NCBI GenBank assembly: GCA_943788635.1
Contig: CALSRA010000006.1
Span: 1-47,552, forward strand
From: an uncultured Alphaproteobacteria bacterium
Lineage (GTDB): Bacteria > Pseudomonadota > Alphaproteobacteria > UBA8366 > GCA-2717185
Length of the DNA stretch: 47,552 nt
Reading direction: 5' to 3'
Below, one piece after another: positions 23,713 through 31,064 of the stretch; positions within the stretch are counted from its first letter, which is position 1; every line of letters begins with the position of its first letter. The translations under genes and the position numbers were made by a program. The notes beneath the pieces were generated by a model. It was not told the DNA's origin and searched no databases. It was given only the letters and a program-made list of their open reading frames with translations.

Positions 23713-24259
23713 GGCATCATATCTCCCAGACATCTGGTTAGGCGTGTGCGTGTATTGCGCTGGTCGACCCGGCTGTATCAGTGTAACCGCCCGGCCATCT
23801 CAACCTATTGCCCCAGCGGGTGGGCCTGTCACGCTCAACCCTGAGCGTAACGCCAGGGCAGCGGTTCGTCGATACAGGGGGGGGCTTGCGGTCCGCGATG
23901 CAGGGGTTGTTCAAGATCGCTGCCAGCAACACCGGATCGGGCTACCTAAACGCTCGCCCGTCGGTACATACCCACCGCACCGATTGCTGTGAAGTCACTG
24001 TGCAAACCCCACCGGGCTGTGTTTCGGCGCCGAAGTTTAGCGTCGCCGGGGTGTTTTGGGCGAGGCGGTGTCGTCACAGGCTGAAACGCCTATATAGTAA
24101 TCCTTATTAGGCGTTTCAGCCTGTGACGACATCGCCTGCCTCGCCGCGGTCTCCGGCTCTGGTAGCCTGTCAGGTCTAATCTAAAGCCGGTTCAATTGGC
24201 GGCATGGACGTCACACAACCTTGGCATAATGGACCTCGGCACAGATGCGGGGACGGCCT
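23713..24259. other. Stretch with no recognised gene, containing a large hairpin
   Basis: I recognise no protein on either strand here; the short open frames are GC-rich and lack family similarity that I can see. Notable features are a run of eight G (23877-23884) and the inverted repeat at 24059-24145 annotated separately. It lies between the IS21 end and the 3' end of umuC and may be scar DNA from several insertions. Confidence 0.5.
24059..24145. repeat. Long inverted repeat (23-bp perfect arms, 15-base loop)
   Basis: 24070-24092 and 24108-24130 are exact reverse complements; each 23-bp arm carries CAGGCTGAAACGCC or its complement. The loop is TATAGTAATCCTTAT. Beyond a short mismatched part, GGCGAGGC (24059-24066) pairs with GCCTCGCC (24138-24145), extending the structure. 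No T tract follows on either strand, so it is not a standard terminator, although it lies about 115 bases downstream of umuC. It could be a small palindromic mobile repeat, a recombination site or a structured RNA. Confidence 0.7.
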
Positions 24260-25519
24260 CTACGCTTTTACTACCGGAATGCCGCCCCACTCGGTCGTGT
24301 ACCTTGAGGATCGATATGCGCTGTTCGATTGCCAACTAGAAGGTAGACCCGCGTTGCCAAAGTTGATCGATCCAGGCCCCTGCTGTCGGTTTATCTGATC
24401 GAACGCCTTGATAAGCTGATCATCCTTGGGATCAAGCTGATCGAAAAGCGACACGGGGGCGTGGTCAGCGTCAACAAGATCAAGCAGCATCACACCGGCC
24501 TTTTTATATTTGAGGCCATCCCGGTGAATTTCCTTCAAACCCTGGACCGCCGCGCGGATAATATGCTTGGTGTTATTTGTTGCGGGGGACAGGTCCACCG
24601 ATCGCGTTGGTGCATACTGAGACTCACTAGAAAACCGGTTTGTCTCAATGAAAACGGCTACAGTAGAACTGACTAGGCTGGCCTTGCGAATATCTTCCGC
24701 CGCCGTCGTTGCAAACACCGTAATGGCGTTGGTCAAGCTGTCCAAGTCAGTCACTTCGTGACCGAAGGACCGAGAAACCAAGGTTGTCTGTTTGGGCTTT
24801 GGAATGCTCTCGAAGCCGATGCAATCTTCGCCTCGAAGCTCCCGAACCGTTTTCAGGCCACCGACACCCATTTCTTTCTTTATCCAGCCGTCGGGCTGAT
24901 TCATGAAATCAAGGGCGGTCATAACACCGTTACGATTAAGCTTCTTGGTGAATTGCTTGCCAATCCCCCATACGTCCCGTGCTTGGGTTATCGCCAGAGC
25001 TTTGGTTTTCCATGGTGATTCGACGAGATTGACGACGCCGCCGCTCTTCGCAGATTCTTTGGCAATGTGGTTCGCAACTTTGGCGAGCGTTTTGGTCTCA
25101 GCGATTCCTACGCCAACGGGTATCCCTGTCCACTGAAGCACCTTGGTTTGCAACATCCGCCCGAAATCGATGAAGTCTTCGGTTATGCCCGTGAGATCGA
25201 GGAAACATTCATCAATAGAATATTGCTGGACCGAAGGCGCGGTATCGGCGAGCACCTGCACGACCCGATTGGACATGTCGCTGTAGAGGTGAAAATTTGC
25301 GCTGAGCACCTGGATGTCATGCTGCTTCACGAGGTCGGCGAACTGGTACAAAGGCTGGGCCATCTTAACGCCAAGCGCCTTTGCCTCGGAGGATCGGGCA
25401 ATGGCACAGCCATCATTAGAAGACAGAACGATGGTTGGTCGGCCTTCAAGCTTCGGGTTGAACACCCGTTCGCACGAGACATAGAAATTGTTGCAATCGA
25501 CTAAGCCGTAGACCGTCAT
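24260..25519 (-). CDS. umuC: Y-family DNA polymerase UmuC (Pol V subunit)
   Basis: UmuC is the polymerase subunit of Pol V, an error-prone translesion polymerase. Seen: VDCNNFYVSCERVFNP at the N-terminus (first catalytic Asp), AIARSSEAKALGVKM, the YSIDECFLDLTG catalytic acidic pair, VGIAETKTLAKVANHIAK, the helix-hairpin-helix WGIGKQFTKKLNRNGV and the little-finger domain. The C-terminal APVSLFDQL segment may be a beta-clamp contact. 419 residues is normal and the frame is intact. The ATG at 25517-25519 overlaps the umuD stop (ATGA), so the two are translated together. Mobile elements often carry umuDC-type genes such as rumAB and impCAB. Confidence 0.95.
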   Translation of the reverse strand: MTVYGLVDCNNFYVSCERVFNPKLEGRPTIVLSSNDGCAIARSSEAKALGVKMAQPLYQFADLVKQHDIQVLSANFHLYSDMSNRVVQVLADTAPSVQQYSIDECFLDLTGITEDFIDFGRMLQTKVLQWTGIPVGVGIAETKTLAKVANHIAKESAKSGGVVNLVESPWKTKALAITQARDVWGIGKQFTKKLNRNGVMTALDFMNQPDGWIKKEMGVGGLKTVRELRGEDCIGFESIPKPKQTTLVSRSFGHEVTDLDSLTNAITVFATTAAEDIRKASLVSSTVAVFIETNRFSSESQYAPTRSVDLSPATNNTKHIIRAAVQGLKEIHRDGLKYKKAGVMLLDLVDADHAPVSLFDQLDPKDDQLIKAFDQINRQQGPGSINFGNAGLPSSWQSNSAYRSSRYTTEWGGIPVVKA

Positions 25520-25800
25520 ATGAGGTCCCGTATCGAACCACGCACGACGCCCCATACGGTCGCGTCTTCACGTTTAATTTCTGAAAAAGCACGCACGGAC
25601 AATTCCCCATCAATAACGACAACAACGATTGATTTTTTGGTTGGGTCGAGAGATCGGTCGATGATCAAGGTGTCACCCTCGTAGATGCCGTGCTCGATCA
25701 TGCCGTCACCTTCGACCTTTACGAAGAAGGTCGCGGCGGGGTGCTTGATGAAATGTTCATCGAGGCTGAGAGTGGTGGTAGTACGGACAACGGTGAACAT
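25516..25800 (-). CDS. umuD: UmuD'-like protein lacking the catalytic Ser and Lys
   Basis: From the ATG at 25800 the 94-residue protein aligns with the part of UmuD that remains after self-cleavage: DEHFIKHPAATFFVKVEGDG matches the region around the E. coli Ser60 motif. UmuD normally has GDSM; here the motif is GDGM (Gly33, codon GGC). The Lys97 position, in GEFTVKKL of E. coli, is GELSVRAF here (Arg70). The spacing between the two positions is 37 residues in both proteins, so the alignment is secure. No Cys-Gly cleavage site or N-terminal arm is present. The expected role is a constitutive UmuD'-type partner of UmuC that needs no RecA-stimulated cleavage. A longer start at 25881 would translate through the palindrome and is unlikely. 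Confidence 0.88.
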   Translation of the reverse strand: MFTVVRTTTTLSLDEHFIKHPAATFFVKVEGDGMIEHGIYEGDTLIIDRSLDPTKKSIVVVVIDGELSVRAFSEIKREDATVWGVVRGSIRDLI

Positions 25801-25833
25801 GGTGCGATGGTAAGCCGTCAGGTTTATCCGCGA

Positions 25834-25861
25834 TAGTGTCCACCAACGATGGTGGACACTA
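25834..25861. promoter_or_regulatory. Perfect 11-bp palindrome, candidate operator of umuDC
   Basis: 25834-25844 (TAGTGTCCACC) and 25851-25861 are reverse complements with the 6-base spacer AACGAT. It lies 34 bases upstream of the umuD ATG, where a repressor would cover the promoter. It does not resemble the alphaproteobacterial LexA box (GTTC/GAAC with a 7-base spacer). The cognate regulator is unknown. Confidence 0.55.
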
Positions 25862-26354
25862 ATTTTCGCTATCGCTCGCAAACACTCGCGGAAAACAGCG
25901 CACTCAAATAGGGCGCTTCCCTGATAGTGAATTGGGTATGAATTTCATTTTTGTTTGTCCGAAATGTGGGGATTAAGGCCAAGAAATAAATCAAATTATA
26001 CTATCAAAATAAGGTGTTTGGGGACGGCTCTAATACATTTCTTCTGCTGACATATTGTCGATTGAACATAGCTGGTTAGGTATTGAACCCCTTATACAAA
26101 TGAACATTAATCAGAATCCATAGACCCACATTCGGTGCCCGATGGACATGATATATCCAAGGCTGAGTGATGAGCTTGTTCCATGCTTCGCAGCTTGTCG
26201 ATGGCGTCGAGCATGGCGGCGAGCTATCAGAATTCGATAGATTTTCGTATCCCGGTTATTTCTATTAACCGTAGGCGCGACTGCGCTTCACTAGGCGACG
26301 AGCCTTGACAGCTGACGGGATACAGCCAGCCTATAAATCCAAAATGGTGGCCGC
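25862..26354. other. AT-richer gap with no recognised gene
   Basis: Nearly 500 bases between the umuD upstream region and the 3' end of the SNF2 gene are clearly lower in GC than the surroundings. No credible open frame or RNA gene is seen. It should hold the umuDC promoter at its left edge and the end of the SNF2 transcript at its right edge. Confidence 0.5.
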
Positions 26355-29300
26355 TCACCTCGCTTCGAATAGCCGAGTCATATCGTCTTCGGTCAAAGTC
26401 AGCGGCCCATCACCAGTTCCCTCGAATAGCGCGTCCGCCAGAGCCTGTTTGCGGGCCTGCATATCTTGGATGGCGGTCTCGACCGTGTTCTCGGCGATCA
26501 GGCGGTGCACAAAGACGGGCTTGTCCTGACCGATCCGGTGGGCACGATCCATGGCCTGGCGTTCGACCGCGGGGTTCCACCAGGGGTCGTAGAGAATGAC
26601 CGTGTCGGCTGCGGTAAGGTTCAGCCCGACGCCGCCGGCCTTGAGGCTGATCAGGAACAGGTCAGCATCCCCGGACTGGAATTTGGCAACCTCCGCGTCC
26701 CGCTTCTTGGTCTGCCCGTGCAGCATGGCGTAGCTCCAGCCGTCGGGCGACCACGATCCGCCTCAATCAGGCGCAGCATTTCGACGAACTGCGAGAAGAT
26801 CAGAACCTTCCGCCCCTCGGCGACCAGTTCGTCCAGCAGCTCCAAGCAGCCGCGCGCGCTTGGCGCTTTCGGTGACCTTGCGTGCGGCGGCCAGCTTGAC
26901 AAGGGCTGGATCGCAGCACGCCTGGCGCAGTTTCAGCAACGCATCCAGGATGGTGATGTGCGATCCGGAGAGCCCTTTCCTGGCGATGGCGGCACGGACA
27001 CGGGCATCCATCGCTGTTCGGACGCTTTCGTAGAGTGCGGCCTGTCCGCGATCTAGCGGCACGATTTCATCGATCACCGTCTTAGGTGGCAAGGTCTGCC
27101 GCGACTTCCTCCTTTGTGCGCCGCATAAAGAAGGGCTTAATCCGGGACGAGAGCTGTAGCCTGCTTGGCCCGGTCGCCAAACTGTTCAATCGGCTTGCGG
27201 TACTCTGCCGTAAAGGCCTTACGCTCACCGAGCAACCCCGGGATCAACCAGTCATAAAGTGACCAGAGTTCCTGAAGATTGTTCTCCATCGGCGTGCCGG
27301 TGAGGGCTATGCGTTGGCGCGCGCGGATCGCGCGGATGTGCTTAGACACCGCCGCTGTGGGGTTTTTTACGGCCTGCGCCTCGTCGAGGATGGCCAGGTC
27401 GTACTCTTGAGCAAAGAGCACTTTGTTGTCGCGGTTGACCAGCGGATAGGTGGTCACGATCAGATGATGCTGCGCGATCTCGGCGAAGCGTGCATCCCTA
27501 GCCGGTCCGTGCAGGATCAGGAGCTTCAGACCGGGCGCAAACCGCGCAGATTCCCGCTGCCAATTGCCCAATAGGCTGGTGGGTACGATCAGCAAGCTGG
27601 GGCGGTCTGTGCCAACTTCAAGATGCCGATGCGCCAGCAGCGCCAATGCTTGCACGGTCTTGCCCAACCCCATATCGTCGGCCAGCACGCCGCCGAAGCC
27701 GCTGTCGCTCAAAGCGCGCAGCCAGCCATAGCCAACCCGCTGATATGGCCGGAGTTCGGCCTTTAGTTGCGACGGCGGCTCCAAATCCTTGCGTCTGCGA
27801 AAGGCGCTGTAGCCGTTTGCCGAGCTCCAGGACCTCTCTGCCGCTGGACCATGGCGCACCACATCCCTCTAAGGCTTCTGCCAGGGTGGCTGCGCGACCG
27901 GCTTCGGCGAGGTGGAAGCCAACAAGCCCCTGGACTTCGAGAAAGGCTTCGACAAAAGGCGCAAGCTGCTCGCCGGGCACCGGTACGCGCGTGCCATCCG
28001 CGAGTGGTGGATAAAGAATTTGGTCCGACAAGGAAATCCTTTACATCGAACCCATCTACCAAATTGCCCAATTCATCCACTGGCAAGACCTCGACAATCT
28101 GCAAAATGACCGATGTGAGGTCTAGCGCCTGTCCTCCTGCATCAAGTGTCAGCGCCACCGAAAACCAGTCGACGCCCGATGGCTCGAACGAGGTGCGGAA
28201 TGTGATTGGGCCGTCGTGAATACGGAAGGGCCAACTGGGATCGACCTCGACCTGCCAGCCTTGCGCCCGCAGCTGTGGCACGGCCTCGGCGGTGAACGCT
28301 AGCGCTGGCGCCTCGACCTGGTCGTCGCCTGGAAATGTGGCGGGAAAGACGATCTCGGCCTCGTGGATCTTCTTTGCCACCGATCCTCTGAAGTCAAGCA
28401 AATCAGGGGAAAAACCTTCGTAGCTCTCAGGCAAGGTCACGGATCGTATCCATGATCTGGGTTTCGCGCGCAAACTCGCGCCGGATGATGACAAGGCCGT
28501 CGCCTTGAACGAACCGAATATCCGGTCCGTCATTTGGCTGCAGAGCACCGTTGACACCTTCATAGGTGACGCGCACCTGGCAACAGGGATAGGTCAGGGT
28601 GGACAGGCTCAATTGCACGCCGGGACGAATAATGACGCGTCAGATCGTTGCTTGCGATCCTGGCCAAACAGCTTCAGTTGTGGTGTCGGGGAGGAGCCCT
28701 GTTCGCTCCTCGATCTCGACGCTTTTCGGACGAGGGATATCAATCCCAAGGCCGGTCATCATATCTGCCACTTCTTGTGCAGCGTCTGCCGGAATCGGCG
28801 GGGCGGTCGCAAGACGCACAGCGACCTGAGACGACAAACCCGTTTCGGCGAACCCGATCTCGCCAGTTGCCGCATCCGTATAGACCGGCTCCGGAAAGGG
28901 CAGCAGGTCGACCGTCACACCATCTGGATCCCGCGCAACGATGACCTGATCGCCGGTCTCTTTCGTTTCCCAAGCCAGCGAGACCCGACGGCTCGGCGCC
29001 CAGGTGAGCGGCGCTCCGCGGATATCGTTCACACGAGCGCGCCCTGTTGCGACGATGTCCTGCAGGAAGGTTTGCAGCGCATTGCCCTGGGGCCAGGTAA
29101 ATCGCGGTGGCCACCCACCGGCACTAAAATAGCCGAGCCGGGCCAAAATGGTTGCGTCCTCCGCCGTGGCGAAAGCCGGCGAATGGGTAACGCTGTATCC
29201 CCGATATTCCTGGGCATTCGCGCCGAGGCTGCCGTCTTTCTTTACATAACCTCGAAACGGAACGATCTCAGCCCGTCCTTGTTGGTTGCGACGGAAGACA

Positions 29301-29749
29301 TATAACAACTGATCGCGAGAAAGTTTGGTCGGGTTTTCTTTCGGCAAAGGATCGGCGCCGGGCAATGTCCACTGATCCAACCAGACGCGCACCATGCCGG
29401 GGATTGAATCGACCGGTCGTGCTCTCGCGCGCGGCGTCACTTCAGCCATCGGCGCCGGCCCCGTCGTTCCGGTTTCCCCCGCAGCCAACAACACGGCGAC
29501 AACATGCTTACAATTTGCACCAACAGGACAGGTACATCGGTTGACGAATCCGGGAACCCTGGAACCGCTTAACAATAACCGCACATCAACGCGATATCGG
29601 CGCCCACCACTGCCGGAGACCTCACCGCTGATATACTCCGGACTTTCGATTTTGACGGCGCAGACCTTGCCCCGGATGAAATAGTCATCGCCTCGTGAGA
29701 AGCTCGGTTCGCCAATGGCACGACGGATATCTTTTCTTGCGATCCTCAT
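26355..29749 (-). pseudogene. SWIM zinc finger / SNF2-family helicase, one gene broken by frameshifts
   Basis: Pieces in successive frames form one protein of about 1,130 residues. N-terminal (intact, 29749-28640): VRLLLSGSRVPGFVNRCTCP followed by NCKHVVAVLLAAG, a SWIM zinc finger (CxC..CxH) near residue 70. Then a middle region (YEGFSPDLLDFRGSVAKKIH), and the SNF2 ATPase: RPYQRVGYGWLRAL, DDMGLGKTVQALALL (Walker A), LAILDEAQAVKNP (DEAQ box), [45 protein letters not shown] and MDRAHRIGQ (motif VI). Frame changes occur near 28640, 28435, 28030, 27800, 27135, 26880 and 26755. All motifs survive, so errors or very recent decay are likely. Such helicases remodel DNA-protein complexes; the role here is unknown. 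The ATG overlaps a small upstream frame. Confidence 0.8.
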
Positions 29750-29940
29750 GACTGATCTGCATCGTACGCTTTGCCCAGCGGGTCAAGGCGAAGATTTTTC
29801 TGCAACCCAGACACTGCGATCACACGTTTCTGCGTTTGCGCTGCGCAGAACCATGGCCGCAAGGTGGCGTACTCTACAAACCGGCCAGACGCCACTAGGC
29901 CCTTGGTCATTTGCCGCCTATCGAATGCGAACAGAGACAA
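29746..29940 (-). CDS. Possible small protein coupled to the SNF2 gene
   Basis: A 64-codon frame (FAFDRRQMTKGLVASGRFVE near its start, ending AYDADQS) stops in TGA that overlaps the SNF2 ATG as ATGA. I do not recognise the protein. The start would be TTG at 29940 without a clear ribosome binding site, so the main evidence is the overlap, which could be chance. Confidence 0.28.
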   Translation of the reverse strand: MSLFAFDRRQMTKGLVASGRFVEYATLRPWFCAAQTQKRVIAVSGLQKNLRLDPLGKAYDADQS

Positions 29941-30230
29941 GATATTCTAAATTCAACTTCGTGGCCCGAAAACTGTCTACCGGCATTGCCGATTTGGAAC
30001 GCCTCCCGTCAGGTTATTGATGAAAATTTAGCAATTCAACCCTGTTCCCGAGTGCGCATTCTAGCCTTCTCGCGTCAGCTTTTGCAGGAAGACCGAAAAC
30101 TCGCCGTGAGGGTATTCGTCTGGAGCATTCTTAAGCAACCAAAGAGACTTCGGGCATTTTAGGTATTGGATGAAATCAGTTTTCGTAAGCTGCGTCACCG
30201 TTATCGCCAAACCGCCAATGCTCTTTGTAA
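29941..30230. other. Gap with nothing recognised
   Basis: About 290 bases between the small frame upstream of the SNF2 gene and the 3' end of the DUF2924 gene. Open frames here are short and unconvincing on both strands. It may hold the promoter for the leftward SNF2 unit. Confidence 0.4.
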
Positions 30231-30713
30231 TCAGTGGACAAATTCTTCAATCTCATCACACAGATAATCGAGCGCCGTATCGTCACCTCGGTCATCGAGC
30301 ATCGAAAATAGCAATGGGAGCCCGGCATTAGCGTAGCTGCTTGCGATTCGCATCATATCACCAGGCCGATCGACGATATTCGGGTCTTCGCTCTCAGCTA
30401 TGGCGAGAAGCGTTAAGGCTGTAGGGCGCCAGCTATCGGAGCCGATAACCACGCCTTCTGCCGCCTTGTAGGTTTTCCCTTTCGTCTCACTCGGTTTGAG
30501 TTCCTGAATCCGGTAGCCGAGCCTCAGCTCGAGGTAGCCGCGGCTGTTATTCGGGGCGGGTGCGCCAAAGAGGCTCTTCCACTTGGTCTTCAGTTCAACC
30601 ACCGTCATCTGCTTCAACGCCGCGAGTTGCGCCACCACGCTCGCGTCCGCCGCGGAGCATTCGCCCGGCCGCCCCGGATCGGCTTCAATCTTTCTCTTCG
30701 TCTCTGGCATCAT
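30231..30713 (-). CDS. DUF2924-type protein with an unrelated C-terminal half
   Basis: From MMPETKRKIEADPGRPGE the protein continues with VAQLAALKQMTVVELKTKWK, SLFGAPAPNNSRGYLELRLG and YRIQEL, which matches the N-terminal part of DUF2924 proteins. These accompany site-specific serine recombinases and phage-like elements in alphaproteobacteria. Normally the DUF2924 protein continues with a conserved basic region. Here, after KPSETKG, the C-terminal 85 residues (LTLLAIAESEDPNIVDRPGD, LPLLFSMLDDRGDDTALDYL) look like a different, acidic helical protein, so a deletion may have fused two genes. The start overlaps the stop of the small upstream gene in ATGATG. No recombinase gene follows. Confidence 0.65.
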   Translation of the reverse strand: MMPETKRKIEADPGRPGECSAADASVVAQLAALKQMTVVELKTKWKSLFGAPAPNNSRGYLELRLGYRIQELKPSETKGKTYKAAEGVVIGSDSWRPTALTLLAIAESEDPNIVDRPGDMMRIASSYANAGLPLLFSMLDDRGDDTALDYLCDEIEEFVH

Positions 30714-30934
30714 CGCCCTCCTTCTCGGTTGCTCGGTTTGCGACGACCAACACGGCGTTTGAGGGCGAGAATGTCGAATAAACTGTCTTCGCCAGGTGCA
30801 GATAAAGAACTGGACTGTTCCGGCAGAATACGCCTCAGACCCGCCGCAATAATGCACGCGAGTTCATCGAGGCGTTCGTCCGCCGACAGACGGGCGGGAA
30901 ACAGAGGGTTCGGACCGGATCGAGCGTCTTGCAT
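30710..30934 (-). CDS. Small conserved partner of DUF2924
   Basis: A short protein (74 residues from the ATG at 30934; the frame is open to 30994) with ARLSADERLDELACIIAAGL and DILALKRRVGRRKPSNREGG. Small proteins with an ERxxEL...AxGLxR core and a basic tail commonly precede DUF2924 genes in alphaproteobacterial recombinase modules. The overlap with the next start (TGATG) suggests coupling. The function is unknown. Confidence 0.55.
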   Translation of the reverse strand: MQDARSGPNPLFPARLSADERLDELACIIAAGLRRILPEQSSSLSAPGEDSLFDILALKRRVGRRKPSNREGGR

Positions 30935-31064
30935 AAGACCGTTCGCTACAGAAGATGACTGGCGAAACGGTAGTCGAAAAACGGAAATAAACAATCTAAT
31001 TCAATTAGTTATCGTAGATACGCGAAATCATTAGAAGCGATGCGCAAGCAATAATAGACAGAGG

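Noticed and set aside
24070..24130. Integron attC site
   Set aside because: The hairpin is perfectly paired, lacks the extrahelical bases and R/L core boxes of attC, and no integron integrase or cassette is near.
24059..24145. Rho-independent terminator of umuC
   Set aside because: The stem is much longer than usual and no T tract follows on the minus strand.
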